DNA of 64,000 bases. It comes from SG8-30 sp963715485. Lineage in GTDB: Bacteria; Pseudomonadota; Gammaproteobacteria; Steroidobacterales; Steroidobacteraceae. The notes beneath the pieces were generated by a model that did no database searches, was not told where the DNA came from, and was given only the letters and a program-made list of their open reading frames with translations. The DNA lies in the NCBI GenBank assembly GCA_963715485.1, contig OY970244.1:2790001-2854000 (forward strand). Direction: 5' to 3'. This document shows positions 19,681 through 27,299 of this stretch, piece after piece. Each line of letters opens with the position of its first letter. Position 1 is the first letter of the stretch. The position numbers and the translations under genes were made by a program.

Positions 19681-21324
19681 TCACAGGGCGTCTTCGAACA
19701 GTTCACCGATCGTCTTCCGGAACTGGTAGATGACTTCCTCCGGATCCGCAAACTCGGCGGCTCGCTCCGGCGTCACCTCGCGGCCGTATCTCAGGTCGTG
19801 CGACAGGAACGTCTCGCGCAGTCGCCCGGACAATTCCGCCTGCTCGAACACCAACGCGGTCTCGCTGTTCAGCTTCTCGCTGCGGGGGTCGAGGTTATAC
19901 GAGCCCACCAGGCTGCGCATGCCGTCCACAACCGCGTACTTCGAATGCATGGTGCCCTGGCTGCGGGCCGTCTCATCCGCCGCCTGACCGATCCATTCCC
20001 AGATCCGGATACCGGGATCCTCCGTTGTGCAGGCGGCGACCTCTGGTGAGCCGTTGACCGCCAGCAGGTCCTTGTAATGCCCCCTCCCAACCATGCTGAT
20101 TTCCGGCAGGTCGTTGGTCTCCGGGCTGTTTGAGATCAGCTTGACGGCGACGCAGCGCTGCGCCGCATCCTTCAGGGCCGCGGAGATGGAGGGCGTCGGC
20201 ACGAAGTAGGCGTTGGCAATGAGTACCTCGGTCTCGGCACGCTCGATCAGCTTTACGTATGCCTGCTGGATGTAGGATTCCTTGTAGCGGGGCCGGCTCT
20301 GGAAGAAGCGGCATGTCGCCGGGCGGAAGTCCAGCTGCGGCGTCATCGATTCCAGCGCGGAAACGTTGCCGACCAGCTCCGGGTCGGTGGAGTAATGAAC
20401 CGGAACCTTGCCGGTCTTGTCGAGGACCTTACGGGTCGCGTCCCAGTAAAGGTTCGTGTTGAGGATACCCTTGGCCTTCTTGATGCCGACGAAGTAATCG
20501 AAGTTGCGGTCGAACGCCGCCACCAGGTCGGCCACGATCTCGCCATGCAACACGACATCCTGGTCGCGCCAGTAGGCGTCGGGATCCCCTGGGTTGACCC
20601 GGAAGTACTCGTTGCCGACGTTCAGCCCTCCGGTCACGGCGACGGCCTGGTCGGTTTCTCCGTCGATGATCCACATCTTCTCGTGGAATCGCTTGTTGAG
20701 TTGGTCCGGCTCGGCGTGCGGGACGAGCTTGGGGATCGGCACCTCGTTGAGCCATTGCAGCGCGAGTGCTTCATAGCCCTCGACCTCGATGCCGTGCTGC
20801 TTGAGGTCGAAGAAGAGCCACTGCGTCTGCAGCCAGGGATTCGAGAATGCGTCCACGATAATGCGTACGTCGAGTCCCTCGGCCTTTTTCTGCTTCAGCA
20901 CCTCCGCGATGCGCAGTCCCGACTCGTCGCCCTTGAATACGAGGGCCTGGATGCGGATCGACTTCTTCGCCCGTTTCAGGACATCCATCCGCGCCGCAAA
21001 GGACTCCTCCCCTCCCGCCAGGACCGCAATTCTGCATTCGGCCGGGTCGCGCACCGCGAACAGCCCCGACAGCCCGACATCCTCGAGCGGGCTACCGATG
21101 AAATGGGCGTCCGCGCCGAGCACCGAGCTGGACCGGGTCTCGTCGACAAAGGACTCGAGGGCAGGATCGGCGTCGCCGCCCGCGGCCGGCGGTCCGGCCG
21201 CGCATCCGGCGAGCATGCCCGCAGCGCAGCCCACGAAAATCGCCACCGCCCGCGGACCACGCGAGGTGCGTTTCGATCTGGTCATGGTTGTTAATAGCCG
21301 AGCATTACTCATCAGGTCGCGCAA
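19681..21324 (-). CDS. Phospholipase D-family lipoprotein (cardiolipin synthase-like)
   Basis: Up to 547 residues; the ATG at residue 14 (MTRSKRTSRGP) may be the true start. A lipoprotein signal ends in MLAGC (Cys41). Two HKD catalytic motifs are complete: FHEKMWIIDGETDQ and MHSKYAVVDGMRSL, each followed by the usual GG/GS-N segment (TGGLNVGNEY, VGSYNLDPRS). Two HKD motifs with a lipid anchor point to a phosphatidyl-transfer or hydrolysis enzyme of the envelope, similar to ClsC/YmdC-like proteins. Two further lipoprotein genes lie divergently at 21.5 kb, the second an alpha/beta hydrolase, so the three may serve one envelope function. Family assignment is firm, substrate is not. Confidence 0.85.
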   Translation of the reverse strand: MRDLMSNARLLTTMTRSKRTSRGPRAVAIFVGCAAGMLAGCAAGPPAAGGDADPALESFVDETRSSSVLGADAHFIGSPLEDVGLSGLFAVRDPAECRIAVLAGGEESFAARMDVLKRAKKSIRIQALVFKGDESGLRIAEVLKQKKAEGLDVRIIVDAFSNPWLQTQWLFFDLKQHGIEVEGYEALALQWLNEVPIPKLVPHAEPDQLNKRFHEKMWIIDGETDQAVAVTGGLNVGNEYFRVNPGDPDAYWRDQDVVLHGEIVADLVAAFDRNFDYFVGIKKAKGILNTNLYWDATRKVLDKTGKVPVHYSTDPELVGNVSALESMTPQLDFRPATCRFFQSRPRYKESYIQQAYVKLIERAETEVLIANAYFVPTPSISAALKDAAQRCVAVKLISNSPETNDLPEISMVGRGHYKDLLAVNGSPEVAACTTEDPGIRIWEWIGQAADETARSQGTMHSKYAVVDGMRSLVGSYNLDPRSEKLNSETALVFEQAELSGRLRETFLSHDLRYGREVTPERAAEFADPEEVIYQFRKTIGELFEDAL

Positions 21325-21490
21325 TCCAGGTTACTCCCTGCCGAAACCAGTTGACCCGCCAGAAAGTAACGGCAAAGGAGCGAAGAATCCAGACCCCGAA
21401 GCCACGGGGGAGCTGCCTCCTGACCAGCCGCTACGAATCCGCTACCATTTGCGAGCCTACCCTCTGGAGTAGCCAAGGGATCATTTTACG

Positions 21491-22894
21491 ATGACGAGAT
21501 CCCCAACATTCGAACGCGTTTTGCTCCTGGCTGCCGCAGTTCTGGCGTTTGCGGGTTGCGCCACCACGTATGCGCCGCAGCGACTGGCCACCCCTGAAGA
21601 GCTGCACGAGGTGCAGTCGAAGATAGTCGGGGACGTGACCGTCTCGGTTTCGATCCTGACGGACGCTCACGCGTTGCAGCATTTTGGTGTCGACTTCGAA
21701 AAAGCCGGCCTGCAGGCGCTGTGGATGAGCGTTCGTAATGCCTCGGACCGAAGACTGTGGTTCATCCGGAACATCCTCGATCCGGACTTCTACTCCGCCG
21801 ACGAAGCCGCACACCTGCTCGAGCCGGATGTTCCCAGCGACGCCAGGCAAGCGCTGCGCCAGCACCTGCGTGACGAGTCGATGCGGGCGCAAATTTCGCC
21901 GCAAACCATCACGGAGGGATTCGTACTCCTGCCGAGGGCCGAGGGCGGGCGCTATGTCGACATCCGCCTGTACGGTGATGCGTACTCAGAGGACAGTGCG
22001 AAGTACAAGGGCGCCCCGGACACCGCCGGGGCACCGGCAAGCCCCCCCCGCGAGTTACGCTTCGGCTTCGCGATCCCGCTGCCCGATGGCGACTTCGACT
22101 ACGAGCGGCTCGACCCGAACCGCACCTACGCTGGCCAGATCCTGCCTGACCTGACCCTGGAACAGTTTCGTACCGCGCTCGAGGAACTGCCCTGCTGCGT
22201 GATGGATGCCGAAAGCAAACTCGACGGTGATCCGCTCAACGTCGTGATCGTCGGCGAGCCGACCGATATGATGAACTCACTGTCTCGCAGCGGCTGGTCC
22301 TTTACCCACCGGATAGACTTCCGCACGGTGCGCCGCGAGGTCAGCGCCGCACTCAGCGGCGATGCCTACACGGTCGCGCCCGTCAGCAGCCTCTATGTGT
22401 TTGGGCGAAAGCAGGACATCGCGCTGCAGCGCGCGCGCCGTTCGATTGCGCAGCGCAACCACATGCGGCTCTGGCTCGCGCCCTTCCGCTTCGAGGGTCG
22501 GCCGGTGTGGGTTGGCCAGGTCAGTCGTGACATCGGCGTCAAGATGACGCCCAAGTCGCCGACCCTGACGACGCACATCATCGACCCCGAGGTGGACGCC
22601 ACGCGCGAGTACCTGTTGCACAGTCTGCTAGCCCAGGGTTTCGTCGAACGGTTCGGCTTCGTCAAGGGCAGCGCTATCTCGTCACCGGCTCAACCGCGGG
22701 TCAACCTGACCGGTGACCCGTACATCAGCGACGGTATGCGCCTGGTCATCATCCTCTCACCCGAATCGATTCCTCCAGACGACATCCGCAGCCTGCTATG
22801 GGAGCAGTCTGCGGCGCCGATTGCGGAGGGACAGACCGAAGCGGCCAGGCGAAACATACGACCGATCGATCCAGCGTCGCGCAGCCCGCAGTGA
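21491..22894 (+). CDS. LssY-C-terminal-domain lipoprotein
   Basis: 467 residues with a lipoprotein signal peptide ending LAFAGC (Cys23). The N-terminal half (30-230) is not recognised. The C-terminal half resembles the LssY C-terminal domain: DPLNVVIVGEPTDMMNSLSR, YVFGRKQDIALQRARR, RNHMRLWLAPF, VWVGQVSRDIGVKM and THIIDPEVDATREYLL are the usual conserved stretches. That domain is found fused to PAP2-type phosphatases in other bacteria, but no phosphatase domain is present here. Its TGA overlaps the GTG of the next lipoprotein gene (GTGA), so the two are likely made together. Biochemical role unknown. Confidence 0.7.
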   Translation: MTRSPTFERVLLLAAAVLAFAGCATTYAPQRLATPEELHEVQSKIVGDVTVSVSILTDAHALQHFGVDFEKAGLQALWMSVRNASDRRLWFIRNILDPDFYSADEAAHLLEPDVPSDARQALRQHLRDESMRAQISPQTITEGFVLLPRAEGGRYVDIRLYGDAYSEDSAKYKGAPDTAGAPASPPRELRFGFAIPLPDGDFDYERLDPNRTYAGQILPDLTLEQFRTALEELPCCVMDAESKLDGDPLNVVIVGEPTDMMNSLSRSGWSFTHRIDFRTVRREVSAALSGDAYTVAPVSSLYVFGRKQDIALQRARRSIAQRNHMRLWLAPFRFEGRPVWVGQVSRDIGVKMTPKSPTLTTHIIDPEVDATREYLLHSLLAQGFVERFGFVKGSAISSPAQPRVNLTGDPYISDGMRLVIILSPESIPPDDIRSLLWEQSAAPIAEGQTEAARRNIRPIDPASRSPQ

Positions 22895-23958
22895 AGCCCC
22901 AACACCTAGCGCCATTGCTGCTGCTGATTTCAGGCTCGCTGGCGGGCTGCGCGAGCCTGCCGAAGCGCGAGGAGCTCATTTCCTTGCCCGGGCCGCAGTC
23001 GGCGGCGCCAGCCGGGACTCCGGTACTCGATGGCCGGGCCAGGTTTCGCGACATTTTCTGCGCTGTGCTTGCTAATGAGCCTGCTGCGAACGGCCAGGAC
23101 CAGGACTGTTCCGACTGGCTCTGGCACCTCAGCGATGAACCACCGGCCGAAAGCAGGCCACTACCGGAAGCGGATCGGTCGCCGCAGATCTACCTCGTGA
23201 CCGGTGCGTTCAGCGAGTGCCTCGGCGACGAAGCACGGCCCTTCAACAGTGCCGCCGCGGCGCTCGTTGAGTCAGGCTACCGGATCTCGATGATCACGGT
23301 CAGCGGGCGATCCGGATCGGAGCACAACGCCGGCCAGATCGCCGCCCGGCTCTTGGATCCGCCACCAGGCGACGACGGAGCCGTGGTGCTGATCGGGTAT
23401 TCGAAGGGTGCCAACGACATATTGGAGTTTCTCGTGCGATATCCGGATGCCGCTGCGCGCGTCGAGAGCGTAGTCAGCGTCGCCGGTGCCATCGGCGGGT
23501 CGCCGCTGGCTGGACAGGCCGGCGGCGCCTACGACCTGCTGGTTGATTGGATCCCCAGCAGCCGTTGTGCGCCTGGTGACGGTGGGGTCCTCGACAGCCT
23601 GCGCGAAGAGACCCGTCGCGACTGGCTGGCCAACAACCCGCTGCCAGGCCACGTCCAGTACTTTTCGGTTGCGGCATTCACCACACGGGCGCGCGTGGCC
23701 CGCGCCCTCGCGACATCCTGGAAACTCCTGCTGAAACACGATCGCCACAATGACGGTCAACTGCTCGCCCGGGATGCGTTGATTCCCGGTTCGACGCTGC
23801 TGGGTTACCTGGACGCGGACCACTGGTCAGCCGCGATCGACGTCGAATCCGTGCATCCGGTGCTGGGTACACGCCCGGATCCTCTTCCCTTTCCCCGCGC
23901 AGCGCTCCTCGAGGCAATCCTGTTGCAGCTGGCGGAATCGCGTCCGGCTGGCCGCTAG
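22891..23958 (+). CDS. Alpha/beta-hydrolase lipoprotein
   Basis: 355 residues from the GTG at 22891, which overlaps the upstream stop as GTGA. This start places a lipoprotein signal at once (lipobox LAGC, Cys20), which supports it over the longer open frame. The alpha/beta-hydrolase nucleophile elbow is LIGYSKGANDILE (Ser of GYSKG), followed by VVSVAGAIGGSPLAG. An oxyanion-type segment IYLVTGAFSECLGD lies before it. The catalytic His is probably in DADHWSAAI. Likely an envelope esterase or lipase; it is coupled to the LssY-C lipoprotein and lies opposite the phospholipase-D lipoprotein. Confidence 0.72.
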   Translation: MKPQHLAPLLLLISGSLAGCASLPKREELISLPGPQSAAPAGTPVLDGRARFRDIFCAVLANEPAANGQDQDCSDWLWHLSDEPPAESRPLPEADRSPQIYLVTGAFSECLGDEARPFNSAAAALVESGYRISMITVSGRSGSEHNAGQIAARLLDPPPGDDGAVVLIGYSKGANDILEFLVRYPDAAARVESVVSVAGAIGGSPLAGQAGGAYDLLVDWIPSSRCAPGDGGVLDSLREETRRDWLANNPLPGHVQYFSVAAFTTRARVARALATSWKLLLKHDRHNDGQLLARDALIPGSTLLGYLDADHWSAAIDVESVHPVLGTRPDPLPFPRAALLEAILLQLAESRPAGR

Positions 23959-24036
23959 ACCGGGGCGCCTCGCGCATCATACCCGACAGCTTGCGGGACC
24001 GAATTGAGTGACGGTGAAATCAACCGAAGGAGAATC

Positions 24037-24450
24037 CGTGCCCTGCACGGCTCGATCGCCAGGCGAGCCGGGAACCACGTGCTGCAGGCCGCGCACGATT
24101 GAACCTGGCAGCCGGAGAACCTCCACTACGAATATTTCAGCGCGTCTCCGCTGGACACCACCGACGACTCGCCTTGCGACGTCGTGATCGCCAGCACGGG
24201 CCAGACCATCCACATCCTGCCCGGCAAGTCAGTGGTCGAGGTACTGCAGCAGTACGACATCGAGATCGAGGCTTCGTGCCGGCACTGGATGTGTGGGGCC
24301 TGCCTCACAAGCATGCTGGAAGGCACACCAGAGTACCGCGACCGGCTGCTCACCGACGGGCAAAAGGCCCGGAACAACCAGTTTGCCGCCTGTTGCTCGC
24401 GCTCGAAAAGCACGGTGCTGGTGCTGGACCCTCTAGGGACTGAGCGCCGG
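24037..24450 (+). pseudogene. Remnant of a phthalate-dioxygenase-reductase/VanB-type ferredoxin reductase
   Basis: The clearest part is a plant-type [2Fe-2S] ferredoxin domain with all four cluster cysteines: ASCRHWMCGACLTSML gives C-x4-C-x2-C, and the fourth is in FAACCSRS. Before it, ENLHYEYFSA is the linker that joins the FNR-like flavin/NAD domain to the ferredoxin domain in VanB-type oxygenase reductases. That upstream domain is missing: the frame has a TGA at 24100-24102, and only a scrap of the preceding region can be read. A small ferredoxin starting from the GTG at 24184 is possible, but the C-terminus also drifts out of the family. Most likely a 5'-deleted gene. Confidence 0.6.
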
Positions 24451-24457
24451 GCGGGCA

Positions 24458-24769
24458 CTACTGCATGTGCGGCGGCGGCGACTCGTAGACGCCGATGTCA
24501 TAGATGCCAGTGCCCTTGCGCAGCGGCTTTACGGTCGACTGGTACTCGTCCCCGTGGAGATAAGCCTGTAGCTGCTCCATCGTAGGGAACTCCAGAATCA
24601 CCAGCGACTTGCCGGCCAGCTGCTCGCCCTCGGCTACCTCGACCGGCTTGCCGCGCACAGTGTACCTGCCGCCGTGACGGTGGGCGAGATCGGCGGACCG
24701 CTGCGCATACTCCTTGAGGGCCTCGCTAACGGTGGTGATGTCGCAAACGGAAACGATGTATGCAGCCAT
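24458..24769 (-). CDS. DUF1330 domain protein
   Basis: 103 residues. The sequence AAYIVSVCDITTVSEALKEY followed by HGGRYTVRGKPVEVAEG, LVILEFPTMEQLQAYLHGDE and YQSTVKPLRK is the standard DUF1330 pattern, a small dimeric ferredoxin-like alpha/beta barrel fold related to ABM/NIPSNAP proteins. Function is unknown in general. It is isolated, on the strand opposite the ferredoxin remnant, which it nearly touches. Confidence 0.85.
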   Translation of the reverse strand: MAAYIVSVCDITTVSEALKEYAQRSADLAHRHGGRYTVRGKPVEVAEGEQLAGKSLVILEFPTMEQLQAYLHGDEYQSTVKPLRKGTGIYDIGVYESPPPHMQ

Positions 24770-24956
24770 TGGAAGGTATTGCCAAGTTAACTCGCGGGCA
24801 TGGGTCGGCGCCGCTCACTCCGATGCGTATTGCTCCATGAGTCAATTACAACGCCCACTGCAATCTGGGTCTTGACTTATTCGTGACGCCAAATACCCAC
24901 CTATCTTAGCGAAAATAGTTAACCTGTCAGTACCGTTGCGGAAGCCCTTGTTTCGG

Positions 24957-24975
24957 TGGCGCGCCCGGAGAGATT
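24957..24975. repeat. 19-nt direct repeat of the tRNA-Arg 3' end (possible att-site remnant)
   Basis: The sequence TGGCGCGCCCGGAGAGATT here is identical to 25165-25183, the last 19 nt of the tRNA-Arg gene on the complementary strand, including the encoded CCA. A second copy of a tRNA 3' end about 190 bp downstream is the pattern left by site-specific integration of a mobile element into a tRNA. No integrase lies between the copies, so this would be a remnant or an excised site. Confidence 0.6.
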
Positions 24976-25128
24976 ATTCGCCGCCTTCGGCGGCTCACCC
25001 CTCAAGGGGACCGCTCGCTCGTTACACTCGCTGCGCGTTGTCTCGCCCGGCCTGCGCCGGGCTCGGCTCGAACATCCCGACCCGCTTCGCTCCGGGAGTT
25101 CGAATTGCACCGCCCCGACTGGTGAACG

Positions 25129-25157
25129 AAAAAGGGGTCCCGCTGGGACCCCTTTTT
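25129..25157. terminator. Rho-independent terminator downstream of tRNA-Arg
   Basis: A perfect 8-bp stem (GGGGTCCC / GGGACCCC) with a 3-nt loop (GCT) at 25134-25152, flanked by AAAAA on one side and TTTTT on the other, so it can end transcription in both directions. It begins about 8 nt after the 3' end of the tRNA-Arg on the minus strand, which is the likely transcript it ends. Confidence 0.85.
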
Positions 25158-25164
25158 CATTCAT

Positions 25165-25241
25165 TGGCGCGCCCGGAGAGATTCGAACTCCCGACCCCAT
25201 GGTTCGTAGCCATGTACTCTATCCAACTGAGCTACGGGCGC
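25165..25241 (-). tRNA. tRNA-Arg (anticodon ACG)
   Basis: 77 nt on the minus strand including an encoded CCA. The acceptor stem is GCGCCCG/CGGGCGC with discriminator G, the D arm contains GCTCAGTTGGATAGAG, the anticodon stem CATGG/CCATG encloses the loop CTACGAA (anticodon ACG, read as ICG), and the T arm has GTTCGAAT. It lies 3' of tRNA-Ser in transcription order and before a strong terminator. Confidence 0.95.
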
Positions 25242-25319
25242 GTGTTTCTGCAGTTTACCGGAGCGGCATTCTGGGCCACTCCTTCACGGACCGGCATCGT
25301 GGCCGGCCCGCATTCCGAC

Positions 25320-25410
25320 TGGCGGAGAGAGAGGGATTCGAACCCTCGATGAGCTTTTGGCCCATACTCCCTTAGCAGGGGAGCGCCTTCGACCACTCGG
25401 CCATCTCTCC
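25320..25410 (-). tRNA. tRNA-Ser (anticodon GCT)
   Basis: 91 nt on the minus strand including encoded CCA. The acceptor stem is GGAGAGA/TCTCTCC, the anticodon loop CTGCTAA gives anticodon GCT, and the extended variable arm and T-arm sequence GGTTCGAATCC are typical of a class II serine tRNA. It sits between csrA and tRNA-Arg on the same strand, an arrangement often seen downstream of csrA in gammaproteobacteria. Confidence 0.95.
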
Positions 25411-25495
25411 GGGTTCTTTCCCCCGGCTTCCCGGAAGGGCCGCAAATGATACTGACCGGCCGGTGGCCGGTAAAGGGCGCTGACCGAATCTGGCG

Positions 25496-25708
25496 TTAGG
25501 CCAGGGCAGCGGTGGCCTGGGCGGGTCCGTCAGGCTCCGATTGCTGCTCGGCGCGGATCCGCTCGTAAATCTCTTCGCGGTGCACGGAAACGTGCTTGGG
25601 TGCGCGAACGCCGATCCGGACCTGATTTCCCTTGACGCCGAGTACGGTCACGGTGACTTCGTCACCCACCATCAGGGCTTCACCAACGCGCCGGGTAAGA
25701 ATGAGCAT
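25496..25708 (-). CDS. csrA: Carbon storage regulator CsrA/RsmA
   Basis: 70 residues starting MLILTRRVGEALMVGDEV; the ATG at 25708 is preferred over the longer in-frame start because every CsrA begins at this motif. The RNA-binding residues are present (Arg near position 6 and the C-proximal REEIYERI helix, with GVRAPKHVSVHREE before it). CsrA binds GGA-containing hairpins in mRNA leaders and controls translation and stability globally. The C-terminal tail (SEPDGPAQATAALA) is variable as usual. It lies downstream of lysC (226 bp) and upstream of the two tRNAs. Confidence 0.96.
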   Translation of the reverse strand: MLILTRRVGEALMVGDEVTVTVLGVKGNQVRIGVRAPKHVSVHREEIYERIRAEQQSEPDGPAQATAALA

Positions 25709-25934
25709 CCCTGTTTCCCCCAATTCCATGCGAAAACGCTGATATATCCATGCTAGGGCAGCGACGGGACAATTGCTCTCAGGAATTCCCTTAATCTCGG
25801 CCGAATCGAGAAATTAAGAATCATCATAAATTACAGCGGCTTGCCTGCCTCTCGAGGCCGAGGTTCCTGCGTCGTCTGACCGGCCATGTGACAGTATTTC
25901 GACATCGCTTGCGGGCCATTGTACTTGAAAGTGA

Positions 25935-27152
25935 CTAGTTTCCCGCCAGCCCATAGGCCCCATGCAACGCCCGGACCGCCCGTTCGATGTCGTCCTCTGC
26001 CAGCAGCACCGCGATCTTGATCTCGGACGTCGACACCAGCCGGACGTTGATCTCCTCCTGCGCCAGCGTCTCGAACAACCGGGCGGCCACCCCGGCGTGT
26101 GAACGCATGCCCGAACCGACGACGGCAAGCTTGGCCACCCGGTCGTCACCGGAAATAGCGACACCGGGGTGGCTGGCCGCCACGGCCTGCAAGAGTTCGA
26201 CGACCCGCGGGTAGTCGTCACGATGCACGGTGAAGGTGAAATCGACGCGGCCGTTACGGGGCGCGTTGACCACGATCATGTCCACCTCGATCTCGGCAGC
26301 GGCCACCGGGCGCAGGACCTCGAAGGCGATACCCGATCGGTCCGGCAGTCCGGTCAGGGTGATTTCGGCCTCGTCGCGGTTGAAGGCGATGCCGGAGACA
26401 ACTGGGGCTTCCACGTCGGGATCCTCCTTGGCGATCAGCGTGCCGGGACCGGGGCGAAAACTGGACAGGACCCGCAACCGGATGCCGTAGCGAGCAGCGA
26501 ACTCGACTGATCGCAGGTGCAACACCCGCGAGCCCTGGCCCGCCAGCTCGAGCATTTCCTCGAAGCTGACGCTGTCGAGCCTGCGCGCATCGGGCACGAC
26601 CCGCGGATCGGCCGTGTAGACGCCGTCCACATCAGTCAGGATCTGGCACTCGTCGGCACCGATCGCGACCGCGAGCGCGACCGCACTGGTGTCGGACCCG
26701 CCGCGGCCGATGGTGGTGATCGACCCATCCGGCCCGCGGCCCTGGAAACCGGCGACAACGGGCACGATGCCGGCCGCGATGTCGGCCCGGAGTCCCGCCG
26801 ACTCGATGGCGGTAATGCGCGCCTTGCCATGCGAGCCCGTGGTCGTGACCGGCAACTGTAGCGCGTTGTAAGAGCGTGCCGGCCAGCCGCGGTCGGACAG
26901 GGCCATGGCAATCAGCGAGGTGGAGATCATCTCGCCGGTGGCCAGCAGCGCGTCCAGTTCACGCGCCGTGGGGGTGGCGGAAACCTGTCGGGCGAGTTCG
27001 AGCAGCCGATCGGTGGAATCGCCCATCGCCGATACCACGACCGCCACGCCGTGGCCTTCCGCGCGGCGGGCAACGACCTGGTCGGCCACCGCCAGCACAC
27101 GGGCCGGCGAACCGACCGAGGTTCCACCGTATTTCTGGACGATCAGTGCCAT
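25935..27152 (-). CDS. lysC: Aspartate kinase
   Basis: 405 residues. The amino-acid kinase domain starts ALIVQKYGGTSVG and contains TIGRGGSDTSAVALA and DVDGVYTADPRVV. Two ACT domains follow (about 265-405), with DRSGIAFEVLRPVAAAEIEV and VVGSGMRSHAGVAARLFETL, which normally bind lysine and/or threonine for feedback control. It phosphorylates L-aspartate, the first step to lysine, threonine, methionine and diaminopimelate. The length matches the monofunctional, ACT-regulated class. A long inverted repeat occupies the gap between this gene and the upstream alaS. Confidence 0.96.
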   Translation of the reverse strand: MALIVQKYGGTSVGSPARVLAVADQVVARRAEGHGVAVVVSAMGDSTDRLLELARQVSATPTARELDALLATGEMISTSLIAMALSDRGWPARSYNALQLPVTTTGSHGKARITAIESAGLRADIAAGIVPVVAGFQGRGPDGSITTIGRGGSDTSAVALAVAIGADECQILTDVDGVYTADPRVVPDARRLDSVSFEEMLELAGQGSRVLHLRSVEFAARYGIRLRVLSSFRPGPGTLIAKEDPDVEAPVVSGIAFNRDEAEITLTGLPDRSGIAFEVLRPVAAAEIEVDMIVVNAPRNGRVDFTFTVHRDDYPRVVELLQAVAASHPGVAISGDDRVAKLAVVGSGMRSHAGVAARLFETLAQEEINVRLVSTSEIKIAVLLAEDDIERAVRALHGAYGLAGN

Positions 27153-27197
27153 GCGGCGGGCATTGTCGGTGGACTGCCGGCGCAGTGCCAGTCGGGA

Positions 27198-27286
27198 ATA
27201 CGGGGACAGTCTACCTATTTCCTGAGCTGGCCGACCCCAAGGTGTGGAACAGCTTCTGCCATGAAATAGGTAAACTGTCCCCGTAT
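27198..27286. repeat. Large inverted repeat (24-nt arms) of the GGGGACA family, copy 1
   Basis: Arms 27198-27221 and 27263-27286 are inverted copies with one mismatch; the outer half reads ATACGGGGACAGT and the inner half CTATTTC on one arm, GAAATAGG on the other. The 41-nt spacer also has short self-complementary pieces. It fills the intergenic space between alaS and lysC, so it would form a hairpin in the mRNA just upstream of lysC. Such repeats are typical of REP elements moved by IS200-like (RAYT) transposases. Confidence 0.75.
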
Positions 27287-27299
27287 TCTTCGTATTCTC

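Larger units (their letters stand above)
24770..25164. other. Intergenic region beside tRNA-Arg with palindromes and a tRNA 3'-end copy
   Basis: 395 bp without a credible gene. The first 180 bp are less GC-rich than the rest of the window and show nothing recognisable. From 24957 the region contains a 19-nt copy of the 3' end of the tRNA-Arg gene (24957-24975). A series of hairpins follows: 24980-24994 (GCCGCC/GGCGGC), 24998-25009 (CCCCT/AGGGG) and 25045-25062 (GCCCGGC/GCCGGGC). The tRNA-Arg terminator comes last. A short reading frame crosses the region on the minus strand but it overlaps the tRNA and terminator and is judged spurious. Confidence 0.6.

Noticed and set aside
24919..25200. A 93-codon minus-strand frame containing NEKGVPAGPLF near tRNA-Arg.
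   Set aside because: It overlaps the tRNA 3' end and the terminator, and its sequence is explained by the hairpins and the T-tract.
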